DNA from: Macrocybe gigantea
Lineage: Eukaryota > Basidiomycota > Agaricomycetes > Agaricales > Callistosporiaceae
Length of the DNA stretch: 64,000 bases
Assembly (NCBI GenBank): GCA_011319805.1
Contig: SJRY01000050.1
Coordinates: 372,001-436,000, forward strand
Direction: 5' to 3'
Shown here: piece by piece, positions 50,174 through 61,269 of the stretch
Numbering within the stretch: position 1 is the first letter of the stretch
How the letters are laid out: every line of letters begins with the position of its first letter
Translations under genes and position numbers: made by a program
Notes under the pieces: generated by a model
Databases searched by the model: none
What the model was told of the DNA's origin: nothing
The model's input: the letters and a program-made list of their open reading frames with translations, nothing else

Positions 50174-51464
50174 TCACGGATGTGGGTGGAATTTAGAGCG
50201 GAGAACCCTAGCGCGATCCAAGAGAGCGTCTGCCTCCAAATAGCAGCCCTTTAACCACCTATTTGCTTCCCCTTCCTTCCCGTCGCCAGCGAGGTCGGAA
50301 AATGCAGTACGCGCATGGAGCACTCTTCGATTGTCGAACAAGACCGCATCGCCCTCCTTAAGGTATAAGTGTACGTGTTCTTCGTCATTAAGGAGTTTGG
50401 CGAAACGAGCCAAGGCTGGGTAGAAGGCAAGAGGTGTCGAAAGCGGAAGCGGCGCCTGGAAGGGCGGAGAGTAATTGATGTAATTGATTTTTTTGCGATG
50501 TCTATCTAGTTCGATCGTGTAGTGTTCCCGATGAAGATGATGACCGTCATTGATGTAATGGAAAGCGACCGGCGTCGACGCCAGAACATCAAAGTCCAGT
50601 GGATTGGTTTCACGAAGAGTATGCGCAGCTTGGAAGGTCACAAAATGGACGAGCCGCCAGATACACGATTCCTCAAACAGTGGAGAATTTGATACCGAGG
50701 AGGTTGCTCGAAGTATCTTGAAATTGAAGGTCATGAGTATGTGATATTGGCAGAGAAGCCTCGGGCGTACAAAATATCCATATGCAATCCGAGATCGAGG
50801 TTGGTATATGCTATGTTGCGGCTGTTGACGACATTTTTTACATCCCAGATCGTGCCATAGAATGTCGGTCGTATTTCACTGAACAGTTGGGCGAGTTTGG
50901 GGAGCTCGCATGTCGCGTCTGATGTTTCTTCGCTCGGAACTCCTGAGATGAAAAGAAGGCCGTATCGGGAGATCTGGATCATAGCAGCTAGAAGGCCCTG
51001 CGGAGTTCGTAGCGACCTGTAGGGAACGAAGAGATCGGGGGTATTGGAAATGCCGGCATGGTCCCATGGAATTTGTTTCACGTCCTGGTGAAACGCGAAG
51101 AGGTTATCTTGCGATGAATGGCGTTCCAAGAACGACGAGTGAAAGAAAGACTTGTGGCCATCAGTCCAATCGATGTACACCCCACCATCTGCTATCTTCA
51201 CACCCTTTTCCGTCGGCTTAATATCGATCGGAATGTCCGAGGTTCGATGAAGCTTCTGCAGTGTTGTAGGATGGATGCAGTCCGGAGACGACTGGCACGA
51301 ATCGCGTAGCCAGACAAAGGGGAAAGACGCGTTCAGGGAATGGACGTGAGAGAGCTATCATCCCGAGCATACGTCGACCAGGTCCTTGTCTGAATGGCGC
51401 TTCTGCAGTGCAGCAGCGAGCGCGCTGCCTTTGCGGACTGCGATTGACAATATCTGAGAAACAT
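50174..51464 (-). CDS. Gamma-butyrobetaine dioxygenase-like (BBOX/TauD family), mitochondrial
   Basis: Fe(II)/2-oxoglutarate enzyme of the BBOX1/TMLH family; carnitine synthesis is the classic role. Start MFLRYCQSQSAKAARSLLHC at 51464, an Arg/Ser-rich amphipathic presequence typical for mitochondrial import. The N-terminal zinc-type domain has FPFVWLRDSCQSSPDCIHP and VKIADGGVYIDWTDGHKSFF. The catalytic domain has SRYGLLFISGVPSEE, GTIWDVKNV, the metal motif LGLHMDILYFEQPP (HxD), LHCLRNRVSGGSS, FQAAHTLRETNPLDFDVLAS and VLFDNRRVLHARTAFSD (second His), stop at 50174. Two bases appear missing: in a CCC run near 51337 (SIP then LNASFPF) and in a TTTT run at about 50643 (GGSSI then VTFQAAH). One GT-AG intron splits DIL|YFEQ. 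Confidence 0.82.
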
Positions 51465-52271
51465 CACTGTGATTTGTCCTGTCGGCAGAGCAGTATTATC
51501 CCGGAGTCCCGGCCGGTAAAATGTCGATCAGTCATCTGATATTCGCTGTCTGTCTTGACCGAGCTCGCTATCAGCGTTTGCAGGCGGTACTGGAGAGAAT
51601 TATAACGAACTTGCCATGCATATTGGCTTCCCATGACCTGCTGAGCAGATGTGGGTGTGCTAAATGTTTTGCGTCGCGATTTTTTCACGTTCCCGCTTCG
51701 TCACGTCGCGTGACGAGGTAAGTGAATTAACATCGCTGATCATGTGCTGTGACATGGCCGTGACCTATCGCGCCTCGCTAACGGCCATGGAAAAACATCT
51801 TGTCCATCCTGAGCAACTCTGCCAGATTCGACACTCCCGAAGCCTGGCAACTGTACTGGTTTCTTGCTGCTTTTGGGGACAGATGGCTTTTGAGGGACCA
51901 ACGACACTTCTCTTCCTGGAAGCAGACACGTTGCTGGAATGTCGCACCAATCTGCTCCTCTATGGATAGTGAGGTTAGAGGAGGACCTTTTATGATCGCC
52001 TTCCTTTCATTTATGTAACTTTCTGAATCTATCCAAATTCGTTACTTCGTTCGCCAAGCAAAATTCTGCCGAGGTCACCGCCAGGAAAGAGAAAAAGGTA
52101 TAGGAGGCATTAGAGACGGTTCTCTAGCTAGAGTAACGACACATAAAAATACCCTTTCGCTACGTCTCGACACACATGAACTAGTATCCATAACGTTTCG
52201 CTTTTGAGGACATGGTATTTTCGACACTACTTTTTCACACGTGACTGAACGCAGCTTAGCTCCAGCAATCG
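51465..52271. other. Intergenic, divergent promoters
   Basis: About 800 bases between BBOX (minus) and the 52-kb gene (plus). ORFs inside have no family signal. No repeat or RNA gene seen. Confidence 0.45.
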
Positions 52272-53784
52272 ATGCAGAAATGGCATAACCTCGCCAGACT
52301 TCCATCTTCTCCACGTTTCCGATCCGTCCAGGTGAGCTCTCTCTCAGGAACCCTACTTACTCGTTGCTAGCCAATTCAACTACGGTCGTCCCCTGCAGTT
52401 CCGCGGCCAGGTGCCAGGCAGTCCGGCGCATTTCATCAAGAACGCAACGCCAAAGCAGCTCCTCGACCCGACGCACCCATGCGTGCACACGCCCGCGTCG
52501 CGTTTCCCAAAATTCTTCAACGAGGCATTCGTCATGCGCGCGGTGCCCATTGCGCTGCTCTGGAAGTATGATCGTGGCGCGTGCATCGATACCTGGGCTG
52601 AGCGCGTGCAGCGCGCCGCTGTGGTAAGGGCGCAGGTGGAGGAGGAGCGAGGAGCAGGATGGAGACGGAGAAGACGGAGAGGGGCGACGCTGGGTGGGAC
52701 TTGCGCGACGAGATCGCGCTGGCGAGGGAGGTTGACCGCGCGGGTGTCCCGTACGTCGCGCAGATGCGACTGAAGGATGGACGGCGCTACCGGTACTCGA
52801 TGCCTCTGTTCATGGTGCGGTATGTGGAGAGGCTGCACGCGAATGCGTGCGTGCGTGTGAAGGTCGCGCGGAGGGTGAAAGCGGCGCTGCAGATGATCGT
52901 CGTTCGCGGGGCGGATGTGGACAAGACGGGCAAGAGGCCGAGGGTTGTGTTCAAGGAGCCGGAGGCAAGCAACGCGGTGCAGTGGGTGCTGCATGGTGGG
53001 TTTGCTTTTTCACCCTCTTACAAATGTCATTTAACTGGTATCCTAGGATGGGCCTATACCATCGCCCCTACGCTGGTCCTGTACCGGATGCCATACCACA
53101 AAATGATACCCATCCTGCGCGACGCCCTCACCAGAGTCCGCGCTTTGGGCGTCTCAATGGAAAAACAATGGGAGAAAATGTGCGTCTTGCTCGCATTCCA
53201 GCACGGCGAGTCACTCATCGGACCCATTCTTGCCATTACATAGGGTGCAAGCCGAGGCTGTCAAGGCGAAGAAGCAGCACCCGCGCATCTCTGTGGTTGC
53301 CAGGACCGCAGCGGCCGTGCCGCCGTCCAAGACTCAGAAGGTTCAACTTGTTCAACATGTATGCACTTTTAAATCCAAGCGTCGACATTTTATGCTCAAA
53401 ATTTACAGCAAGGCGGCGAAGTCAAGTCTTCAAACCCTTTTTAGCCGTGACGCGCGCGACGGCGTCGCCCTCCGCGAAGCCCACTCCTATCGAGGCAAGG
53501 CCGACGCTTTTTTTTTGTTTGCTAGGCAACCTTCCTAACCGTGTCTTCGACTCTAGGAGAAACGACCTAGGTCTGTGTTGCCACGCAAGCCGCGGAGGTC
53601 GAGGGAAGCCATCTCGAGCTACTTTGAGCTTCCTGACCTCGGACTGGACGACATCGACGTCGATGAGAGTAGAAGGACCAGCATGAGCAGCAGCAAGGGC
53701 AAGAGTGATGCACGCGGGAAGTGGAAGGGAGGTCCTGACGACGACAACGACGATGTTGATGATCTTTTCGGCAATAAATTTTAA
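52272..53784 (+). CDS. Unrecognised protein with acidic C-terminus (one frame break)
   Basis: Likely start MQKWHNLARLPSSPRFRSVQ at 52272, intron, then FRGQVPGSPAHFIKNATPKQ, FNEAFVMRAVPIALLWKYDR, VDRAGVPYVAQMRLKDGRRY, MPLFMVRYVERLHANACVRV, VQWVLHGWAYTIAPTLVLYR, MPYHKMIPILRDALTRVRAL, QHPRISVVARTAAAVPPSKT, AVTRATASPSAKPTPIEA, EAISSYFELPDLGLDDIDVD and DDDNDDVDDLFGNKF with TAA at 53782-53784. The codon use is strongly coding (GC-rich third positions). The run CCCTTTTTAG (53435-53444) hits a stop unless one T is added, after which FLAVTRA continues. I do not recognise the family. The basic body and acidic DDLFG tail suggest a nucleic-acid-associated or nucleolar protein, a guess only. Confidence 0.65.
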
Positions 53785-54012
53785 AAGAACAGCCGGTCGT
53801 TGTTCCTGGACAACTTTGGTGGTGCCTCCTTGTGCGCTTCTCAAAAGAGAAAAAACAAAATCGGACCGGTGTCTCGCAATTATTTTATCCACGCATAGGC
53901 ACATGTTCTGTTAAACACCATTTCCATGGCCAACCCATAACTTGTATTATACTAGTCTGCACCACTCGTGTGCCCTCGCTACCCGACGACTCTGATCGCG
54001 AAAGAGCAAAAG
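53785..54012. other. 3' UTR / short intergenic
   Basis: About 230 bases between the 52-kb gene and the tRNA terminator. Nothing else seen. Confidence 0.4.
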
Positions 54013-54018
54013 AAAAAA
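54013..54018 (-). terminator. RNA polymerase III T-run terminator
   Basis: Six T on the minus strand a few bases beyond the 3' end of the tRNA gene, the standard Pol III stop. Confidence 0.7.
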
Positions 54019-54021
54019 TAT

Positions 54022-54139
54022 TGGACGTTCAGGGGATTGAACCCTGGACCTCATACAATTTAATCACAGTAAGTATTACGTGATCACTGGTTTTGGATGC
54101 CTGTGCAAAGCATGCGCGCTACCACTGCGCTAAACGCCC
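54022..54139 (-). tRNA. tRNA-Ala (anticodon UGC) with a 46-nt intron
   Basis: Minus strand. The 5' exon 54139-54104 starts GGGCGTTTAGCGCAGTGGTA (A box), and the anticodon arm is CATGC-TTTGCA. The intron is 54103-54058, at the usual place after position 37. The 3' exon 54057-54022 has TGTATGAGG and GGTTCAATCC (B box) and closes AACGTCC plus discriminator A. The acceptor stem GGGCGTT/AACGTCC pairs with one G-U, and the anticodon stem CATGC/GTATG pairs with one G-U. The T stem CAGGG/CCCTG is perfect. The loop reads T-T-TGC-A, so the anticodon is UGC (Ala). Confidence 0.88.
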
Positions 54140-54628
54140 TTTGAGTTTAGCGTCGATCATATCATTTGTTCCTAGTGCGCGCTGGCACGATAAAGATATC
54201 GACAAACGATCGTGTTGTTTTTTTCCCTTCAGCGCCAAGATCTCGTTTAGGAGCTTGCAAAATGAGATCAATTGCAAATCGCTACAACCATAAGTAACCA
54301 AATGAAAACTACTGTAAGGTCAATGTGTTGATTGTGATCGAGATGGGGGGTATCGCATGGAGCGGTGAGTTGGGAGATATGAACAGGAGAGTAATGAGAG
54401 GTAAAAAAAAAAAAAAAAAAGGGGGGGGCCAAGTCTTAGATGATACAGTGAATCCAAAATTAGGACAAGAGAAAGAAAAGAGACAAGGAAACCCAATTGA
54501 TACAGCAGAGCAGCCATCTGCGACCGATTTCGCGCGAATGACGGCAAGTTAGTAGAGGATTGTAGCATAATCAGGAGAAGAAAGTCCGTTTTTTGGGGGG
54601 AATGGTCGCGAAGCATCCAGGGTGTGAT
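54140..54628. other. Intergenic with A18-G8 tract
   Basis: About 490 bases. It contains the tRNA 5' flank and a run of 18 A followed by 8 G at 54403-54428. No gene. Confidence 0.5.
54403..54428. repeat. A18-G8 homopolymer tract
   Basis: Eighteen A directly followed by eight G between the tRNA and the Clp1-like gene. Simple sequence; the true length may differ. Confidence 0.9.
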
Positions 54629-55647
54629 TCACTGACCAGCAGCCGCGAGATTGAGAGCGCCAAGGACGATCTCCCAGGCGAGATCGATAGTGTCCCAAAG
54701 TTCGGGATCGCACATGCCGAGCGCGACCATGTCCTGCCAAACGTCCTTGACGTGTGCGGCATAGGTCGTGAGGGTTTGGAGATTTCCAGACGCGGAGGAG
54801 CAGAGGTAGGACGAGAGGTGGTGCAGCGCGTTGCCGGAGCCGAGGGTGGAGCGGACGGTGTCCTGCGTGAGGGACTGCAAGAACGCAGAAGGGAGGGGGA
54901 ACAGCGATCTGAGAACCGCGTCGGGGCGGTGCGTGTACATGAACTGATGCAAGATGTGGAACGCGGGCGGGGAAGGCAGCGAGAGCGGGAGCACAGGGAG
55001 GTTCAGCGTCGGCGTGTGGGGGGCTTGGTGAGACGGCGGGAGCGGCGGAAGAAGGGCGCAATGCGTCGCGAGCACGACTGCGTGGACGGGCAGGACGGAG
55101 GCCTGCTCGCTGTGGGATTTGGAAGAGGATACGGCGAGGACGTGCGTCGGGTAGGACGGGTGCGCGATGGATGAGGCGCGCAGAGGAATGGAGAGCGCAG
55201 GCGGGAGGTGCGAGCGCGGCAGGTTTGTTGGTAGATGGGAAGGGGCTAGCGCGGAGATGCCTGCGAACATCTGAAAGAAGGGAGTGAGCGTGATGTAATG
55301 TGATGATATGTTGTCAGGACGCACTCGTTGACTTTTGAAAGAAGCCCTCTGCGAATGTACTCTGGCGGCACATTGAGGAGGTCTGCAGAGACGGCGAGAA
55401 GGGCCTCGTTGGAGACCTCTGCAAAAGCAGGACGGGCGAGTGTGCGGGGAAGCTTGACGTCCAAGGTGGAATGGACGAAGGAAGGCTGACGATGATGGGA
55501 GTGAGCATGACGGTCGAAGGCTGTAGGATGTGCGGCGACCTGGAACATGACAGTGAACTGATTTCTGAACGCTGCATCTGAGAGTTGGTTAAATACTTTC
55601 TCTCCGCAGACATGTTCACTACGGAGATCGAGATTGGCGAGATCCAT
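54629..55647 (-). CDS. Clp1-like (clampless) sexual-development protein
   Basis: Start MDLANLDLRSEHVCGEKVFN at 55647. The first exon includes DVKLPRTLARPAFAEVSNEA and LLNVPPEYIRRGLLSKVNEC; one intron (donor GTCCTG near 55323); the second exon runs MFAGISALAPSHLPTN, VLPVHAVVLATHCALLPPLP, LPVLPLSLPSPPAFHILHQF, MYTHRPDAVLRSLFPLPSAF, TYAAHVKDVWQDMVALGMCD, LWDTIDLAWEIVLGALNLAA, stop at 54629. From memory of the family this resembles Clp1 of Coprinopsis/Ustilago, a protein needed for clamp-cell formation under mating-type control; no alignment was run. Pro/Leu-rich, no membrane segment. A 2.8 kb gene-free region lies upstream, unusual here. Confidence 0.6.
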
Positions 55648-58462
55648 CCCAGTTGCCTTTTCGGGTCTTCCGTTTGTTGCTCGACTCTGCGCTAGTCCTT
55701 ACTTATGGTCCTCCTTGTCTCTACTCCTTATCGCCGTGACAACCCACACCTTGTACTCTCTCACCTTGTTTTCCTTTCCCTCCTTTGCATTTGCATTCTC
55801 ATAGCTCTTGAACGTTGCGACGATGAAAAACCAAGATAGGACACACACGCTGCGCGAATCACGGCGTGTCATCCAAAAAAAAAAAAAAGTTTTTCGATTC
55901 TTACGTCTTTTGCGGCATTCAAACCGGATGCTAGGGATCGATTACTCTGATCAAACATCACAGTGTATCATGTCGCTTAAGCGACAGGCGCCGCTTCCCC
56001 CAAGCCAAAAAATCGTTTCCTTGTTCCTTGCACGGCCATTCCTTTGAAGCCTCGCCTTTTTTAGGAATGCCGACCGTATGCGAGTCCGTCCATAATTTCA
56101 TTGCGTGCCAGTCCCTTGTGCTAATGCCGTTTCGTGCTTTTCGCTTTCCATCCGTTGCGCTGCGTCTCTCTGCGTTTCGTGATTGACTCGCTTGACTCAC
56201 CTCTGACTCGACGGGCACGAAAGCGACAGAAACTGACACCGCCCATCAGAAATACTCTGATGTCATCGCAGCACCGCGACGCAGCTCTCTCGTTTTGAGT
56301 GCGATTCCCGACAATAAGAACGGTCTTGGATACGCATGACACCCCGCCGTGCCGTCGGCGATGACACAGCCCTGCTCCCGACGGCCGAATCCTACCCTGC
56401 GATGACTTTTCTCGTATGCGGGTTCATACGGTACATACGTTCCTAGTATGCACCGCATATGAAACGATTATGCTAATGACGGGATTTCCCCATTAATCCC
56501 TTTCTGCCTTTTGCCCCACAGCATTTACAGCTTTTTACTTCCGACAGCTCACGCTTTCCCACTCACAGTCGACGTTCTTGGGCTGGACCGCTCAGTCTAA
56601 TCAATTGAATTCCACGCACTTCTCTCCTTGTCACATCGAACCGGTAGCACCATCACATACACCCACATGCTTTCTAATCTGATTTCTCTGCGTCCACAAA
56701 CATCCTGTCTTCTCCAAGGCGATAACTCTTGATCCGTTCAGCTTGACCCCAGACATGGCTATCGGCTCGCTGGCGACGACAATAGCCTGCATTCCAACTC
56801 GAGATTACGGCAGCTCCCCAGCTCCCCGCCCCTTCTGAGGACCCTGTATTTTGTATTTTCTTATGCGCGGAGGTTCGGAACAACTGACAACTCCCTTTAG
56901 AGCGTCTGATTCTTTCGTGGGCGTTGCGTCTGAAAAAATTTCAGCACTTCACTGATGCGATTTCATTTAGGTGATTATCGAACTACCATGTACTCTTCCG
57001 CCCGCCAAACTGCTGCCTCGTTCCCCCGCGCCCACAGACGTGTTCAGAAACGTGTACGGTGTTTTGGCATCTTACTCTTCCTTTTCATTTTTTTTTCAGA
57101 CTCGTGTGCGGGGCCAGACTGTGATCTGGCGATAACACGCTATCAACATGTTTCTGCTCTGGTGTCCTGGTCTCGCTTCTCCAGGACATGCGACGCGGAC
57201 CCACGACGCTTGACCAAGTTGGGACGAATCCACACGCCAGTTTGTGGTATCGCGTCTTGGCTCCGCGGACACAAGACCGAGACGTGCTGCGCGTGCGGGC
57301 TTCAAATGATGCATGAATCATTGGAAGGAAGAGGGCGATGGGACTTGGGGTTCCCGAGTCAAGTCGTGACCGGTTTTCGCCCGGTCTTTCACCCTCGTCA
57401 CAGGCGCCCAGACGTCCAAGGATGGAGATGTTCACCCACATTGGCGTTTTTTTTTGTTTTGTTTTTTTCGCTGTGCTTCGCCGAGCGTGTCGGGGTCGGC
57501 TCGCCGACCTGGTTGCCGGGGCGGTCCGCCACTAGGGAGTCGAAGGAGTTTCTGACGAGCTTCCCAGAGTCAATGCGAAGGAAAAGCATCCTGGCAGATT
57601 GCTGGCGAGGCCGCTCATGAACAGCGAGCTGGCTTCCGACCTCGTTTCCCGGCTTTGAAGCCGGGACCGTGGACGTCGAACCTTGGTCTGACCTCGGGTC
57701 CTTGAGGCTGTGAAAAAAAAAAAAAAAAACATTCTTCTGACTCACCGTTCTGATAGAACGAAGAAAGCTCGACAAGGAAACCTCGTCTGTTTGGAATGGA
57801 ACCTTCAATGGCTGGTGGAAATTAAATTCCAAGTGGACCTGTTCTTGTCATGCATCTTGATTTTGGAAAGGAATGACAGGTCTATTTCAAGCCCGCGCCG
57901 CTTTTGCATACGCGTGCAAGACTGGATTCTTCGAATTCGGATTTTGTCAGGCCGGTTTAGCAAACGATGCTGTATTAAATTTTTTTTCCCTTTCTTTCGT
58001 CGGCCTTTGAACATTCCTCTTTCGTTCTTTTCGGTTCACTCGTGTGTTGAAATGCCACTTCGTGTGGCGCCGAGGTCTGATTCTTTTGTTTCTGGTATAC
58101 GGCGGAACGTTTCTTGCGTTTTCTTCTGCATGAAGAACCGGTGGCGTGGAGGTAAAGCTTACGGCTGATGTGCTGGAAATTGTCTTAGGTCGTCACTTGT
58201 CAAACTAGTGCAAGGTTTGGTCATTCAAGTGGAAAAGCAGGTGTCTGAACAATTCCCGATGGCGGTGGGATATCATCGACTTTTGACGATTAAACTGAAA
58301 ATAGATAGGGGCGTGGAGACACGTACTCCTTTGGTTTCGAGTCTATACAGCATTCTGTCAATCGGTGATGTGTCAAAGACGTTTGACGTTGTCTGTGTGA
58401 TCAGCTGCGGTCAAGTCGATAAGATCAGATGATGTCATCGTCCTCTCTGACACTCATCCAAG
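55648..58462. other. Long gene-free region between the Clp1-like gene and DJ-1
   Basis: About 2.8 kb, divergent genes on both sides, so promoters at each end. Homopolymer runs: A13 near 55876, T10 near 57090, A17 at 57713-57729. A plus-strand ORF at 56955-57620 (starts MRFHLGDYRTTMY) has no family signal and includes low-complexity T runs; I do not call it. Upstream open frames, long UTR introns or a non-coding RNA are possible, but none can be shown. Confidence 0.45.
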
Positions 58463-59444
58463 ATGCCTTCCGCTCTGATCCTGATCGCAGATGGAACCGA
58501 AGAAATGGAGTTGTGCGTTTCTTTTCCACCAGGAACAGTAAAAAAAAAGCCGAGTTGAGAACTGAATGGGCTTCGGATGCTCAGCACGATAACCTACGAC
58601 ACGCTCATCCGGGCAGGCGTCAGGGCGTCGTCTGCATTTGTGCCAGAGGACGAACACGCGACGACGACGCATAGCCCGCCGTTTGCAAAAGGCTCCCGCG
58701 GCATAAATATCCTCCCGGACGGTTACTTCGACCTGGTCGACTGTGGGCCGGTAAGTGGTTGCTCTCTCGCTTCGCCTCTACCCGAGCCTTGGAACTTCAC
58801 GTTCGCGTGTTTGGATTCAGGACAAGTATGACCTTTTGGTCGTTCCTGGAGGCGCGAAGGGTGCGGACACGATCTCGAAGAACCAGGATGTGCAGGCGCT
58901 CGTGAGGAGGTACATTGACGAGCACAAGTTTGTTGGCATGATTTGCGCCGGTGGGGCTCGAGATTTCGCCCAGCTCGTCGTCCGTTCGTTGTCCCTGAAC
59001 ATGCCTTTCCTTGTTTAGGGAGCCTCGCAGCGCTGAGAGCTGGATTGCCGAAGCAGCCTTTGACATCTCACCCCAGCGTCAGGAAAGACCTTGAGAAACG
59101 TGAGTCTTCAGGACTTTGAACGTATCCACGGAATTGAGTTTTTACATCAACAGATTTTGATTACAAGGAAGACCCTGTCGTTGTCTCTGGCAAGCTCGTT
59201 ACAAGGTGAGGATATGGTATCTTTCGAGTGTTTCGCGTCGTGAGATAGACGTTCGAACGCCGAAACAGTCGCGGTCCTGGTACGTTGCCTTCGCCATTTG
59301 CTGCTTTTGAGACGACAAGAGTTGAATATGACGAAAGGAACGGCGTTTCCGTTTGCGTTGACTCTCGTCGAGCTGCTCTGTGGCAAGCAGAAGCGCGAAG
59401 AGGTTTATGGACCGATGGTGTTCCCTCCTGGAACCCCATTCTGA
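58463..59444 (+). CDS. DJ-1/PfpI family protein (PARK7-like, glyoxalase III / deglycase fold)
   Basis: Start MPSALILIADGTEEMEF at 58463 with the conserved Glu. After an intron, TYDTLIRAGVRASSAFVPED, ILPDGYFDLVDCGP, DKYDLLVVPGGAKGADTISK, VRRYIDEHKFVGMICAG (nucleophile Cys in the GxICAG elbow), SLAALRAGLPKQPLTSHPSV, DYKEDPVVVSGKLVTSRGPG and, after one more intron, TAFPFALTLVELLCGKQKRE, EEVYGPMVFPPGTPF with TGA at 59442-59444. The last intron (59282-59338) is needed to reach the conserved SRGPGTAFPFAL; reading through gives another frame. About 200 residues, usual length. Stress-related, removes or repairs methylglyoxal damage. Confidence 0.9.
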
Positions 59445-59546
59445 TCTGTTTAGGTTTTTATCGGTGTCTATTATTTTTTCTACTGAGCTGGCAGGAATGT
59501 GTTTTATGTCGTCCGTGTGCATGTACAATAATCCGCGTCATGACAG

Positions 59547-61269
59547 TCAAGTCCGCACCACCAAGAAAGCTTCCGGGACATCCGGTCTTTCGTACGGAAA
59601 AAGTGTTCGACGTACGGTCATCGTACCATCTTCAACTTCGATCCTTCTACCGACCTGTGTTCCATTCCGTGAGCCTCTTGCGACATGAAAAGATGATTCG
59701 TGCATGTACCTGCCATACTCTCGCGTTGCACCCAAACTGGATCAAGGTGGAGTTGCAGCGTTCCACGATCTCGAGTGCGTCTGTGGCTGGAAGAACTGGC
59801 AGCGTTTCCCTCTCCGCTTCAAGGGGTAATTGATGTGTACCGAGCGAAGCGAGTGTGCCTTGGCAAGCGACGGAGCGAGTTTATGCTGAGGCAGACGAGT
59901 CCAACGACGGCTCATGGAGACTCTAAATTGCACTCACTAGGTGGCCTGGTTCTACAACGATGAACAACTGCTCCAGCAATGAGCATCTTTCGCATATCTC
60001 GTCAATGGCGTCCAGGCTGATCAGCATGCGGTGCACGGACAAGCAGATTAGCCGCTTCGCATGCGTTTCGACAAGTTTGGACCAAAAGCGCGTCGTGGGC
60101 GGGGATTCGTAGAACGCGCCTGTGGAGTATACCTGGAACGTCTCGAGCGAGGACTGAGACAAGAGCTCCAGGATGCTGTCCATCCACATCTCGAGCGGAA
60201 AGTGACCAGGCACGGTCAGCGTGATGGATTCCAGGGATCGGAGAGCTCCCTTGCCCGTACATCTTTGGCTGAACTCGGCCATGTCCTGCGGCGGCTCAGA
60301 GAAGAGAATTCATTTCGAGATTGAGAACGGCGTACGAATCTGGGCGACACTCCTTCCAAGCCGAGACCGCGCAGGCCAGAGACATTTTTCGAAACAACAG
60401 CCCATGCCCCGCGGTGTGTGACCCTTGGACAGCCCGTTAGGTAGAGGTATCTGAGATTCGACAGGCTAGGTGATATTGTTTCTAGAAGAGTGTCTGTCAC
60501 GATGACCGAGGACTAATTGGGCGGAATTAATATTGTTACATAGGTAAAGAATCGCTAGACAACTCACTTTGCAGATGAGGGTTAAACTTTGCAGGGCGTG
60601 CCCCGTCAATTCCAGCCAGCGAGGCAGCCTTTCAATAACACCCACGCCAGGCATAATGATGGATATCCGCGTGAGGTCTGTAAAGCCGAGCAGAATGTCG
60701 GGCGTGTAGTTTCCTTCGCTGTGGCCGTTAATCTCTAGCTCTCGCAAGGAACTCGAAGACTGTAACGCCTCGAGGATCCCAGAACTCAGAGAGCCGTCTC
60801 GAGTCCAGGTGCATGCTTGCAGGTTGACACAATTCTGCAAGCCATGAGGAACGCGGCTCAATGTATGCTCTGCTCCGGATGTTATGGCTTTCGGAAAGTC
60901 GCGAATTTCTGCACCACGTCCGGATGCATAATTCGTCATAGGCTGCACGGGTCACAGAAGAACTGCTGTACCAACCGAGCCGATGTACATGTTGGGCCAG
61001 GTGGGGATGTCGGGAAAGTGTATCGAATAGTTTCAAAACCTTGAGAATTGAGCTGAGCTGCAAGAAGCGATGTCAAAGGCCGTGCTGGTCACCTTGCTTT
61101 TTCCCTCTCTTTGCCACGCATAGATGTAAATCCTTTCATACAGAATTGGTACTGTAAAGTGGTGGAAAGCACTGTTCACTAGCGCTGCAAGAGAGAGATG
61201 GTGAGGTTTGATAATGTGGCTTAGGATACGTGGCAAGAGTTCAATAGGAAGGTCCACGAACTGGACCAT
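59547..61269 (-). CDS. F-box/LRR protein (one frame break)
   Basis: Probable SCF ubiquitin-ligase receptor; the target is unknown. F-box MVQFVDLPIELLPRILSHII at 61269. LRR-like repeats follow: LFDTLSRHPHLAQHVHRLG, LREIEINGHS-type LRELEINGHS, LTRISIIMPGVGVIERLPRW, LSNLRYLYLTGCPRVTHRGA, ALRSLESITLTVPGHFPLEM, CSLLEQLFIVVEPGHL. After an intron come LAPSLAKAHSLRSVHINYPL, then ETLPVLPATDALEIVERCNS, STLIQFGCNARVWQ, and a last exon VGRRIEVEDGTMTVRRTLFP, YERPDVPEAFLVVRT with the stop at 59547. That tail is common to basidiomycete F-box proteins. One G is missing in AAGCGG-AGAGG (plus 59814-59815), shifting frame between NYPLK and ERETLP. Confidence 0.82.

Noticed and set aside
52380..52994. 204-codon minus-strand ORF opposite the 52-kb gene
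   Set aside because: Arg/His/Pro-rich composition typical of the antisense of GC-rich coding sequence.
55648..56760. GATG-N9-ACA mating-type homeodomain site upstream of the Clp1-like gene
   Set aside because: Checked by eye on both strands; only partial matches (for example GATGTCATCGCAGCAC near 56259) were found.
56955..57620. 221-codon plus ORF in the Clp1 upstream region
   Set aside because: Contains runs such as FLFIFF from T tracts, no motif, no splice partners.
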